64,000 bases of DNA from Neoceratodus forsteri (Eukaryota > Chordata > Ceratodontiformes > Ceratodontidae). A program made the translations under genes and the position numbers. Below the pieces are notes generated by a model. That model saw nothing but the letters and a program-made list of their open reading frames with translations. It was not told the DNA's origin and searched no databases. Position 1 is the first letter of the stretch. Each line of letters starts with the position of its first letter. This document shows positions 33,890 to 44,039 of this stretch, in pieces. The stretch is taken from NCBI GenBank assembly GCA_016271365.2, contig CM057456.1, forward strand, positions 889,262,001 through 889,326,000. The letters run 5' to 3'.

Positions 33890-34085
33890 TTTTTTTATTT
33901 TTGGCCAGGAAAGGCACACAGAGCAGAGGCTCATTTTTAGGTACAGCCTGGAGTACAGGGTGGTTAAGTGACTTACTCAGGGTCACAAAATATGCCATAT
34001 GTGACTGTGGAAGGGTTTGAACCTGGATCTCCTAATTTATGAGTCTGCATTCTAACTACACAGCTGCACTACTTTTGAATCTGCA
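33890..34085 (-). mobile_element. tRNA-derived SINE with MIR-like core (minus strand)
   Basis: Minus-strand sequence carries GCAGCTGTGTAGTTAGAATG (A-box region), GATCCAGGTTCAAACCC (B box GGTTCAAAC) and GTGACCCTGAGTAAGTCACTTAACC, the string typical of MIR/CORE-type SINE bodies. The 3' end reads GAGCCTCTGCTCTGTGTGCC, TTTCCTGGCC, then AAAAATAAAAAAAA. The last part is shared with the tail fragments at 15,193-15,300 and 43,036-43,150, suggesting a tail taken from a partner LINE. Confidence 0.75.
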
Positions 34086-34089
34086 GTTT

Positions 34090-35107
34090 AGAGTATATAA
34101 ACTCTATTTCTTTACTAAATGGATAAAAGACAAACTAATTCATGGAACGTTACTAACTGCTATGCAGAATATATAGAAGAACCATATAGTGCTCATCAGG
34201 CTACCTATCAAATGTAGCTGCCTGCTGGGGAATTTCTCATAGATGTGATAAAAAAGCAATGTGCATTTCTGTTATTTTACTACCTTCTAAAGATGTATGC
34301 ATACTGTGTGTGAAGGTGGTGCTAAAGCCATGTTCTGTGTGATATTCCTTTTGAGAGTCTGATTCAGTGTCAGTGCCAACAAAAAAATGCTTTCAACTGT
34401 GACGAGATGTAGGTAATCTTCTGGATATAGAAGGTCTCATGAATAATAAATCAAACACAAGACTAAGTAGTGGAACAAAAGCATCTCTGAGCCAGAGCAT
34501 CTGATCTGAGCTATGAAAATACCTGTACCATCTTTTATTTCTTTGTGTGAATTATCAAGATCGACACATGACACTAATTGTGCGACATGAAGTCCTTTGT
34601 TAGTCATCTTTCATACTACAGTCAAATTTAATGTGACAGGAGGAGGGTTCAAGCATAACTTTGGGGTGAAGAATTCTGAAAGAAAAAAATGAACGCCATT
34701 GCTAACAGCTGACTCTGTGATCCTGCAAGTTGTTCTACTTTGGTATAGGTGACTGAAATTAATATTTAACTGCAACTTTAGGATGACTTATCACAATGTG
34801 AAGTTGGAGTCTCTGCAGTATGCAGTTATACAACTGTGCCTTCGGCTATCTTGGAAGTGTATTAATTCTTTACAACACCATGGCTTGGAATGAGTTAGCA
34901 ATATTGTGCTAATAAATGGATAAAAGTAAATAATATGAAAAACAGACAACATTTTTTACATTTGAGAAAACTAAAGAAATGTAGTAGATATTCATCTAAT
35001 TAATTAAGTAGTTCTTACTAAATATTGTTTTTAATGTAAATGCATTGTTGCATGGTTTGTTGAAATTCAGTTCCTTCTGGAGGTATAGAGGCAGAGGAGA
35101 AGAAAAC
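34090..35107. other. No gene seen
   Basis: AT-rich sequence with no ORF, repeat or inverted structure that I can support, up to the CAT duplication of the Harbinger element. Confidence 0.5.
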
Positions 35108-35110
35108 CAT

Positions 35111-35126
35111 GGCCCAGATATTCAAA
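35111..35126 (+). repeat. Harbinger left terminal inverted repeat
   Basis: GGCCCAGATATTCAAA pairs perfectly with the right end. Imperfect similarity continues inward: GCGCAATAG near +38 and GCGATATTCA near +91, each with a counterpart at a similar distance from the right end. Confidence 0.9.
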
Positions 35127-35249
35127 CTGTGCCCAAAAAGTGCGCAATAGCAGGAGCAGGTGCAAGTCTATTGCACCCATGTGCAACAGATGCGATATTC
35201 AAAAAAGGAGCAGGCCAAATTGCGTCTACAGCCAATGTCTGAATATTGC

Positions 35250-36700
35250 ACAACCTGCACCATAGCACAACTGGGGAGGGGAAGCTGAGCAGATATGATG
35301 CACTATGGCGCAACAAGGGATGTTCAGCTGAGCAGTCCAGATGCGCCATAGCGCAAGCAGGGAGCCCCTCAGCTGCAGAGCAATGTAACAGCACAATCAG
35401 GGGGTAGGGGCCCACCACCCATGCCACAGATGGGCACAGGAACACACAGCAGAACAGACATTGCCCCCCCACACCCCAAGCACTGCACAACCAGGGGAGG
35501 GCTGGAATAACCACTGGTCCATGGAGACAAGCAACCAACCCACAGCCTGGCCATGGTGCCCCATCACACCTACAGGCAAGCTGTGACTGGCACACAAGAA
35601 GGGCGGACCACCCTGTGCCACACCATCCCCCCCAGTGCACAGCACACCCTGCACCGTGACCCCGGACACCCCCCCATGAGCAGTGACCACCACTGCAGGA
35701 ATCCCCATGCATGCCACCACCCCCACAGTGTCAATGCAACCCTGTGCACCACAGAACCATGCAAGCCAGCCCCACCATGAGCACCCATCAGCAGGTTGCA
35801 GCACTCAGCAATGCAACAACAGCAGACAAAGTGCCACCACGCACAGTTCCCCAAGGTACTGCTGAGAGACCGACCATGCGTTGGCACAAGAGTGACCCCA
35901 TATTGGACGGTCGTGTAGTTGACACCTCCCCCAGTGGCACAGCACTCCACACAGTATTCCAATAACACACCCCGGCCCACCACTGGCCACAACAGCCAGC
36001 ACAGACACCCACAGTGGTGTGTGGAAGCATGCACCACACCAGATGCCACACAGGGTCTGGACAGACACCCACCCATACAAGGGCACAACAACACAGGGAC
36101 ACAGTGGTGGGGCAACCAAGCCCCCATTGTGGGCCCATGTAAGCCATGTACACACAACCTGCAGTCCACCATAGCACTAGAGTGCCAACCACCCTGCGCA
36201 GGCACCATGGACCAATACCCCACCATGTATCATCTGGAGCACAAGCCACAGCCAGTGGGGCACATTCCCTGCAACACACACAAGCCACAGCATGGAGGTG
36301 GGACAATGACCGTGTTGCCCACAGTGCCACCTGAGCCAGGCATGCACCACACCAGTGACATGGGCAACCCAGCAAAGTGACGGGTACAGTGTCCGCCCCC
36401 TAAGGGAATGCCACCACTGACATGCCAGCAGATCATGCAGGTCACAGACAGGCATGTGTGTCAGCTGCACAGGCCATGGACGGGCCGATGGGTGCACCAT
36501 GGACACAGAGCACGCGCCATGGACCACTGCACACAGTCATCCAGTGCACGGGGAACAACGGACACAACACAGACACTGACTGATATCTACTCCCACACCA
36601 TAGACACCTCCACACGGACACACACACATACCCATGACTGCACCACCCCTGATGCCATGCACACCACTGCAGCTGAGCACCTATAGCCCGCTGCAAATCA
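35250..36700. other. C/A-rich, GC-rich low-complexity interior of the Harbinger
   Basis: About 1.45 kb with a strong plus-strand excess of C and A (many CCACAC, GCACCA and CAGCAC strings) and a scarcity of T-runs. Long open frames occur on the minus strand but are Cys/Trp-rich composition artefacts without a recognisable domain. It could be a 3' untranslated or expanded subterminal region downstream of the minus-strand Myb-like gene. No gene is supported. Confidence 0.5.
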
Positions 36701-36907
36701 GAGACCACCACGGTATTCATAGAAAAGTAATATGTATTATAAATTAAAGAAATCAACTATTTACAAGAACAAGAACTATATACAATTTTTTGGGGGACAC
36801 AAAAAAGGTGGGGTTGGGCAGGGGGAACGGGTGGACAAATGGGATGGGATAGGAGGGGTGTGAGGGTGGGTCCAGGGGGGGATGAGAGGTCAGGGATCAA
36901 GGAACTA

Positions 36908-38068
36908 TCATCGCCCACACTGGTCCAGGCTCTGGCTCCCCATCACTCTGTGCCTCCAGAGGACCCCCAATTCATCAATCCGTCTCAGGATCGACACCGT
37001 CTCCCATGTCAGGGTGAGGAGTTCCTGCAGGGTGTCCCTAATTTCCCTCCGATGTCTCGCACCTAGGACAAGGGAGCACAGTCAACAGGTGTGAATGCAC
37101 AACCCCATACAGCCCGCCCACTGTGCATGGCATACGGCCATGGGACATACCACTGTGATGGTGTGTGACCAGCCGCAGTGATCACGGCCACAGGACCTGC
37201 CCACCCAGGCGCATACAGCCATGCGGAACGCTGCACACCCCCATCAGCCAAGTCATGCACAGCACCACTGTGGCCATCTAGTGACATGGCTATGTGGTGC
37301 AAAGGCAGTGGCACAGCCATGCACCACCAGTGATGCACACCCAGACATGCATTGCCACTGGACAGTGTTGACTGTAACCAGTGGCGTGCATGGCAGTGAT
37401 GTCAATGAATGGTGGCCATGCCCCGCTGCCCATCTTGTCATACAGCATGCAATATTAATCATGGATGTCTGTCACTCACCCTCATCAGGCTGGTCGGGTG
37501 GCCGTTGTTGACCCTCGGCCCTCCTGGCTGTGGCTTCCACCACCCTCCGCTCCGCACGCAGGCAGCACACTTCGTCTGCGCCTGTGGGGACAAAAAGGAG
37601 AGAAGAACATCAGTGCAGTCCCGAAGCAAAGTCCCCCTGCCCCAAGGGGTGTGCCCCCCCACCCAGCCAGACCCACCCACTCCACACCCTGTGAACACCG
37701 CCACGGCCAACCCCATACAGTCCCTCCCTATGTGCTGGACACAAACAACAATGTGACTCATATGGATGATAACAGTGTGTTGATGGAACCCCTACCTGGA
37801 TGTGGTACGCGTCCTCCTGGCACATGACCTTAGTCTGGCCAGTAGTCTCGCTCCCTCCTCTGCAGGTCACCATGCTCGGTGCTGCACTGCTCTGCTGTCC
37901 TGTCCCTGCCTGTCACGCCCCGAGGGGTCTGGCCACCTCTTACCACACCTGGTACCTTGCCCTATCCAGGGGGGCCTCCCCAAAGAGAGGCCCATGGTGT
38001 AGCTCTACTGTGGCCACCAGATTGGCCAATTCAATGGCAGACCATGGAGCAGCCCTTCTCCGCGCCAT
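36908..38068 (-). pseudogene. Second Myb/SANT-like protein gene of the Harbinger, three putative exons
   Basis: Exon 1 (about 38,068-37,796) starts MARRRAAPWSAIELANLVAT and continues with FGEAPLDRARYQVW, a Myb/SANT-like (trihelix-type) DNA-binding segment. A TAA follows the Trp, after which the text changes frame (RDRTAEQC..., then RLLARLRSCARRTRT). Exon 2 (37,581-37,480) has acceptor GTCCCCACAG and donor GTGAGTG and encodes ADEVCCLRAERRVVEATARR. Exon 3 (37,062-36,908) follows acceptor GTCCTAG and encodes RHRREIRDTLQELLTLTWET and a C-terminus ending LDQCGR and a stop; exons 2 and 3 join in phase. The helical C-terminus resembles coiled coils of transposon Myb-like proteins. The stop and frameshifts in exon 1 suggest inactivation, though GTAAGAG at the stop could also be a donor. 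Confidence 0.65.
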
Positions 38069-38671
38069 TGCATTTGCTATAATAGGCAATATGGCACTCT
38101 GCAGCACGGTACCCCACGTGCAGACTCTGCGCAGTACAGCACTGCCATTCCCTATCGCGCTGTTACCGAACAGTGCGATAGAGGTACACCTATGCCTGAC
38201 GCATGTCGCCAAGGGGGCAAAGGTTGGGCACAGGGTCAAGGGTTCCTGGCGCAAGGCCACGCACAGCGCCATCGGACGACAATGCATGTAGCGTGATTGG
38301 CTGCCTGTGTGCCAGCGCCACAGCAGACTATCGGGCAGTTGGACCATTGCACCTATGAAGGCCCATTGCCACAGCGCCATGTAGTGACCTTTGCTATAGC
38401 ACCACTGGCACAATGGTGGCCGTGCCTGCATTGCCTACCGCGCACAGCATGTCATCAGATGCCTGCATCAGCAACCTGGGCATGCGCAGTGAGGTGTACT
38501 ATGCATGCCACAGAACTGCGCCATTGGCTTAGCATGTTCAACACAATTGCGCAAAGCACAACAGCGCGATATTCAGCCGTCATATGCAAATCATCTGATC
38601 AGCCATTCAATGATGCAGCACTGCAATTTGCATCTAATTAAAGTTGCTCCTCACCTCATTTGCATGGATTG

Positions 38672-38680
38672 CACTATAAA
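38672..38680 (+). promoter_or_regulatory. TATA-like box of the plus-strand Myb-like gene
   Basis: CTATAAAGG within TTGCACTATAAAGGTGCAA lies about 150 bases upstream of the proposed ATG at 38,829. The flanking TTGCAC and GTGCAA make a palindrome around it. Confidence 0.5.
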
Positions 38681-38828
38681 GGTGCAACAATGTGCTGCAG
38701 TGACCATAGTCAGTTACTGCAGTTTATTGGTGAGTTGCATGCTGTGTGGGAGTGTGGACTGTGGATTCAGGGGCATGCATGGGACTGCACAGTCACAGGT
38801 AAAAACTGCCATTCTTACAGGCTACGTA

Positions 38829-40493
38829 ATGACCAAGCATGTTCTTGGAGAGGAGGACAACAGTGGTGGGAGGAGGAGGAGGCTGAATTTTACTAAGGCT
38901 GAAACTGAGGCCCTTTTCAAGGCCTACCTGGCTCAGGAGCCACTGCTCAGTGGATGGCGGAGCACCACTCAGGCCCATACTGCTGCATGGGAGGAGGTTT
39001 CACGTGCCGTGAACCTGCATGGCAGCCACCAGCGCTTCATGCAGGAGTGTAAGAAGAAGATGGGAACAGACAGGAGGAGGATAAAGGAGAAGGTGGCTGC
39101 CATCAGGGCGGCACGTGCTGCAACAGGTGGGGAACAGCCAGAGGTGGTAGAGCTCACCCCAGCGGAGGACAGGCTTGCTGCAAGCATGCACCGAAGTGCC
39201 ATAGAGGGAGTTCTGGGCGGTGGCTTCCAGACGGGTGATGGCCCATCTCTGCATGGTAAGTCATGGTCTGTCTGGGGGGGGACAGGTAGGTCACACACAG
39301 TAACGCGACTTTGCTTTCCCTTACAGATCCTGAGCATCTGCATGGGTCAGCGGTGGTGGGCCTGTCCACTGCGGACAGTTGGATGGAGTTGGAGGTGGGA
39401 CCATCCATCTCCACAGGTATGTGTGGGTCTGTACGACAGTGGGGCCACCTGTTTGTCCACACTGATGTCGTTGAGACAGGTGTGGAGGAAACCCTGCCTG
39501 TGTCCCAGCATGCAGCACGCTGTGGCTGTGGCCAGGGCAGAGTCCGGCACCAGTGATGATGACACAACCGTCATGGGCAGTGACACATGTGTGCCACAGG
39601 ATTGACACACAGCAGGGCAATTCGCGCCCATGGCTGTGGCTGGTGCCGCTGTGGGGGCCTGCATGTTAGCACAGTCCCAGGCTGTGCCTGTCAGCACCCG
39701 TGGGGCAGCACTGGTGTCTGTCCAGGACAGTGGGACTGTTGCGGCCACTGCCACGGCACCACTGAGCCCTGGGGTGCGGCAGCCAGAGGGGCAGCATCAG
39801 CAGTCGCCCACCGGGCCTGGGGGTACAGGGTTCAGCGGCGGTGTCTGTGCACCGCCTGTGGACATGCCCATACCTGGTCCTGGTGTGTAGCACCCACCCT
39901 CAAGGGGTGCTGAACATCAGGCCCTTGCACACCCTGAGGGACAGGATGCTGAGGAGGCTGATGACCTCTTGGATGAGCACACCCGCCTACTGCAAGCATT
40001 GGTCCAGCAGCAGATGCAGCTTGCAATGTCCGTGGAAGCACTGTGTGTGGCTCTGGAGCAGGCAGAGGAGCTTCGCAGCAGGGACACCGAACAGATCCTG
40101 GCATGGATGGACCATTTGCGGGAGGATGTGACCGCTGCCATTGACAGGCATGCACAGGCATTCATTGCTGTCATGGCCACAATGGGCACACAGTCAGGTG
40201 CCCATGCATCGCGGACACCACGCAGTGCACTCCCAACCCCCCATTCCCGGCGTCATGCGACTCCCACCCTATTGATGCCGGGTTCAGCTGTGCGCATCCC
40301 GAGCACTCCTGGTGCAGGCATGTTTGGTGTGCTGCAGACCCCTGCACGGGCACGGTTGCGTTCACACAGTAGAAGCCCTGGGAGACCATTGGTGTCACCC
40401 CATGAGGCCAGTGGTCAGTCTGCCAGGGCTGGCGGGTCTCGGCGGGGCTGCCCACACATCCATGGTGGCTGTGGCACTGTGTCACGAGACTGA
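38829..40493 (+). pseudogene. Myb/SANT-like DNA-binding protein of the Harbinger
   Basis: From ATG 38,829 the first exon encodes a Gly/Arg stretch, then LNFTKAETEALFKAYLAQEP, an LLSGWRST segment, AAWEEVSRAVN and a basic KKKMGTDRRRIKEKVAAI stretch, a trihelix Myb/SANT-like domain that in Harbinger elements helps bring the nuclease to the ends. A donor GTAAGT follows codon 142 at 39,256, and an acceptor CCCTTACAG precedes exon 2 (39,327-39,416), which keeps phase (DPEHLHGSAVVGLSTADSW) and ends at CCACAG/GTATGTG. Later segments include SGTSDDDTTVMGSDT, a Pro/Ala-rich part, and a coiled coil from about 39,905 (LLDEHTRLLQALVQQQMQLA, later EELRSRDTEQ), ending in a basic Arg/Ser-rich tail at 40,493. 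At least one break lies between 39,600 and 39,900. ATG choice rests on the domain start and the upstream TATA. Confidence 0.7.
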
Positions 40494-40981
40494 CCTGTCT
40501 CCCAGTGCGGTTACTGTCTGGTGCTGCCCTGTGTGCATTGTGTGTTTCAGTGGGCAGTGCACGGGTGGGTACCCGGCCCTGCACGTGGACACACAGTCCA
40601 CCTGCACACCCTCCCAGCTGCTATCCACAGTGACATGTGCATGATGATGCCTGCATTGTGCTGTACACCAAAGTGCAATGGTGCCCAGCATCTGTCACAT
40701 GCACATGGACAGGCAGTGGGCATGGTGGCCTGTGGACATGTGTGTTGCTAGGGTTGGCGTTCTGGGTCGGTGTGCCTCCTGCCCTCTGTGCATGTTTGGT
40801 GCGTTGTGTGTGTGCGTGTGTGTGTGTCCATCCACGTGGCATGTCAATTCTCACCCATCCCTGGTTGTGTGTGTGCTTCTGTGCCCTGCTACTTCCCTTG
40901 ATGGCATGCACCCCTGGTGTGTGTCCATGCGTGTTTGTGGGTTGTGCCTTAGCCACTGGTGGTTGCACATGGCCCCATGAC
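40494..40981. other. T/G-rich spacer between convergent Harbinger genes
   Basis: A T/G-rich stretch with TGTGTGTGTGCGTGTG near 40,808 separates the two convergent genes. It is probably overlapping 3' untranslated sequence. No gene is seen. Confidence 0.5.
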
Positions 40982-42251
40982 CTACCTGGGTTGGCTGAAG
41001 TGCTCCTCTGTGATGGTGACCCAGTGCAGCTGTGCCAGCCAGATCAGTCGGGGGTCCCGTCGGCCAAGGGGGGGCTGCCCATCACCATCGTCACCAGTGT
41101 CCTCATCGTCCCCAGCGCTGTCCCCCTCTTCGATCTGTATGGCTATCCCACATTCGTTGGCCATGTTGTGCAGGATGCAACAGGCCAGGAATATCCCACA
41201 GGCCTTTGAGGGGCTGTACTGTAGGGCACTGCCAGAGGTGTCCAGGCAACGGAAATGTGCCTTCAGCATCCCGAACACCCACTCAATGACATTGCATGTG
41301 GTGGCATGTGCCTCATTGTAGCGTTGCTGCGATGGGGTCATGGGCCGCCAGTAGGGTGTGAGCATACAGGGACGGAGTGGGTATCCACTGTCACCTGTGT
41401 GTAGAGGGTGGAGGTTAGTTTGGTGATCAGCATCGCCCTGTCCCAAGCCATGTAGGCCACTACCCATGGCACCTCTGGCCATGCCCCCCAGACCCAAGAT
41501 TTGTCCATTTGGTTTGCATACTCACCCACTAGGTGTCCAGTGGGGATGTCCCCACTCTCAAATCTGTGGCACAGTGCCGACTGGTGCCAGATGAATGAAT
41601 CGTGTGCTCCCCCAGGGTGCGTGGCACAGACATTGATGATGCGCCCCCTGGCATCGCACACCACCTGGCAGTTGATGCTGGAATAGCCCTTGTGATTCAT
41701 GTATGCGGCCCCCTCATGGCCAGGTGGTTTGCATATGGCCACATGGGTGCAGTCTATTGCCCCTAGCATGCCAGGCATACGTGCTACCCTGTGGAACTCC
41801 TGTATGTTTGCTGTGCGCTCTCCGCTGCTGTGCTGTGGAAATGGATGTACTCCTCAGCATGTGGCAACAGTGCACTGAGGAACTGGGTGAGGTGGCGTGA
41901 TGTGGCCAACTAGGTTATGCCTGTGGTGTCCCCAGTTGGTCTCTGGAAGGTACCCATGGTGAGCAAGCACATGCAGGCTGTTACCTTGGTCTCCACTGAC
42001 AGGGCATGGCTCCGTCGTGTGGGTGCCTGCATCACATCACTGCACAGCTCACAGAGCCACCTCAGTATTGCCCTGTTCAGGTGGTATTGGCCCACAATAT
42101 CAGTATCTGTGTACAGCTCAAAGCTGGTGCGGGCTCGGTACTGCCTGTTGGGGGCATACCTCCGATGGGCCCTTCCACGGCCACGTCCCCCTGCCGCCCA
42201 GCTTCTCACCCCCCTCATTATGGCCTCCATGTGGAAGGTGGCACTGGCCAT
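40982..42251 (-). pseudogene. HARBI1-like DDE transposase of the Harbinger
   Basis: From about 42,251 the minus strand encodes an N-terminal region (ETKVTACMCLLTMGTFQRPT is the helix-turn-helix part). A frame break lies between 41,910 and about 41,850, then FHRVARMPGMLGAIDCTHVA (first catalytic Asp), YMNHKGYSSINCQVVCDARG, and THPGGAHDSFIW. A donor GGTGAGTATG ends exon 1 at 41,526. Acceptor TACACACAG starts exon 2 at 41,394, joining in phase as LVGDSGYPLRP (second Asp). CNVIEWVFGMLKAHFRCLD holds the Glu; the Asp-Glu spacing is 35 residues, the D35E form of Harbinger nucleases. It ends with an acidic segment and FSQPR-stop at 40,982. All catalytic residues are present; the N-terminal frame break is the clear lesion. 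Confidence 0.85.
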
Positions 42252-42756
42252 GTCCCTGGCTTGCGTTCACCCCCCCAGCAGCTGTTACTTTATTCCCCCC
42301 ATTGTCCTGGCTGCTACCTCCCCTGCACCGGGTACACCTGCCTGTGCTGGCCTCTGAGCTGTGTGGCTCTCCACTCCTTCCCTGTGCCTGTCTGTTGCTG
42401 TGGCCTTTCCCTGGCCTGCCCTGTTCCTGCCACTTGCCCTGTCTGTGCCTCTGCCTCTGACACATGTGGCTTCCATGTAGCATTCTTGCACTTCTTCCTT
42501 GTTCCTTTTTATTTTGGCTCATTTCCGCTATGGCGCAACTTCCGCTTGCTCCACTGTTGCGCATTGCGCAAGTCTTTGAATATCACACTGCGCCATTTAT
42601 GCATGGTTCCTCCCCCTTCAGTTGTGCATGCCTTCATTATCATTGCGCTATTGCTCAGCATGATTTCGGGGGCACAACTGCCTCCTGCTGAATATCGCAG
42701 AATGGTGCAAATTCGGACTTGTGCAGGTGCAACCCTATTGCGCATGGCTCAACTCT

Positions 42757-42772
42757 TTTGAATATCTGGGCC
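42757..42772 (-). repeat. Harbinger right terminal inverted repeat
   Basis: TTTGAATATCTGGGCC is the reverse complement of the left end. Inward lie CTATTGCGCATGG and GAATATCGCAG, matching the left subterminal motifs. Confidence 0.9.
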
Positions 42773-42775
42773 CAT

Positions 42776-43035
42776 GTTTTTATTTTTGTAATATGAGTGT
42801 GTTTCCCTAATTGGTATTTGTCTTACCAGCTTCCCACTCCTGTATGTATGCACGATGAATCTCATGAATTAGTTTTATTTTTAGTAACTTGTCAGTTCAA
42901 ATACTACCACCCATTCCACCCAGCTTTGCCTAGCTTACCCTACAAAATCAATTTTTATTTTGTTTGTTCCATGTTCTTTGTAAAATTACTGTTAGCTGCA
43001 TATTTTTATGAAGTTAGAGGCTAAATAGTAGTTTT
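42776..43035. other. No gene seen
   Basis: AT-rich flank of the Harbinger element without a recognised motif. Confidence 0.5.
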
Positions 43036-43150
43036 CATTTTATTTATTTATATAAAATTTGGTGACCGGGATAGACACACTGAACCAAAGCTCATTTCCA
43101 GGTGTGTCTTAGGGAGGAGGTACAGCATGGAATTATACAACAATAACAAA
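43036..43150 (-). repeat. LINE/SINE 3'-tail fragment
   Basis: Minus-strand sequence reads CCTGGAAATGAGCTTTGG, TTCAGTGTGTCTATCCCGG, TCACCAAATTTTATATAAAT, then AAATAAAA. It matches the fragment at 15,193-15,300 over its length. It also shares AATGAGCTTT, GGTCACC and an AAATAAA end with the 3' end of the LINE at 51,255-51,320, though in a different order. Confidence 0.6.
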
Positions 43151-43986
43151 TACAGTGACAACAACAGGTGAAGGAACAGGGATGATAAAAGCAAGGTGTA
43201 TGTAGTACTCTCTGGAAAGGGAACAAAAAATGCAGAAAGTATACAACGTGAATAAAAGGGAACCGTTACGTATGGCACGGTCACAAGATTTTAATTAAAG
43301 GGCACTGTTCAGTGTCCACCTACACAGAGAACAGGAACAGACAGCACATTAACTAAGAGAAAGGAACTGGTTTTTTGGTGTGGAATAGGCTACAATGGGT
43401 GGAGAAATAGTAGTTGCTCAAAGACAAGTTATTCATACGTGAGCTGGTGTACAAATGAGGTGTAAACACACTGGTAAGGCAAATACAGAATTCAGTAAAT
43501 TAGGGCATATATTTTATTTACGTTGGAAAATGTGAAGTGGGATTAGAAATGGCTGACAGTTTTGAGAGGCAAGGATTATGTAGTGTGATTTCTTTAGATA
43601 ATGCTAAATAGGCTAGGGTCAAATGTAGTTCAATACCACAACCATGCATTAATTAAACAATAAGACATGGTAGGGTGTGCATTGCTGTGGAATAGTTGTA
43701 CACCTCTGGTATGTTTTACCTCACAAGACATTGCTGGGTGTCTTCAGCTACCCAAGAAATTCTATTATCTAACACCAGTGCATAAACTGGAGTGTGTTAT
43801 TACAGTTACAAAATGAGCTGGGTAAGTAAAAGAAAAGTTTTGGGTTAAAACAATGTATTGTAATTTGTTTGTAGCTTATAGAAAATATCACCTCTAACAT
43901 TCCATATGTAGAATGCATCTGGAATTTATGGATGTCATGGAATACAAGAATTCAAAATTCTTCTTAATTGAACTGCTGAAATGTTC
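43151..43986. other. No gene seen
   Basis: The beginning may continue the repeat tail. The remainder has no coding motif. Confidence 0.5.
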
Positions 43987-43987
43987 A

Positions 43988-44026
<39 letters not shown>

Positions 44027-44039
44027 ACACACACACACA
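43987..44039. repeat. (CA)n microsatellite
   Basis: A CA dinucleotide run with one CC interruption near 44,025. Confidence 0.95.

Larger units (their letters stand above)
35111..42772. mobile_element. Harbinger DNA transposon with three genes (7.66 kb)
   Basis: The left end GGCCCAGATATTCAAA (35,111-35,126) and the right end TTTGAATATCTGGGCC (42,757-42,772) are perfect 16-bp inverted repeats. CAT flanks both sides (35,108-35,110 and 42,773-42,775), a 3-bp target-site duplication as known for Harbinger. Subterminal motifs GCGCAATAG and GCGATATTCA recur on both sides. Inside are a minus-strand DDE nuclease (40,982-42,251), a plus-strand Myb/SANT-like gene (38,829-40,493) and a minus-strand second Myb/SANT-like gene (36,908-38,068). 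The element is GC-rich relative to its AT-rich flanks. A nuclease plus one Myb-like protein is the usual Harbinger pair; a third gene is unusual. The open frames have few breaks, which suggests a fairly recent insertion. Confidence 0.9.

Noticed and set aside
35570..36226. Long minus-strand open frame (218 codons) in the left part of the Harbinger
   Set aside because: Its Cys/Trp/Val-rich composition follows from the plus-strand C/A bias, overlapping frames are equally open, and no domain is visible.
37465..37827. Plus-strand open frames between 37.0 and 38.3 kb
   Set aside because: They are antisense to the spliced minus-strand Myb-like gene, whose splice sites and phase give a better explanation.
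38297..38641. Plus-strand open frame of 114 codons upstream of the Myb-like gene
   Set aside because: It overlaps the promoter region and the opposite-strand second Myb-like gene start, and lacks any motif; probably chance in GC-rich sequence.
42006..42761. Plus-strand 251-codon open frame over the transposase N-terminus and right end
   Set aside because: It is antisense to the HARBI1-like gene and runs into the terminal inverted repeat; no recognisable domain.
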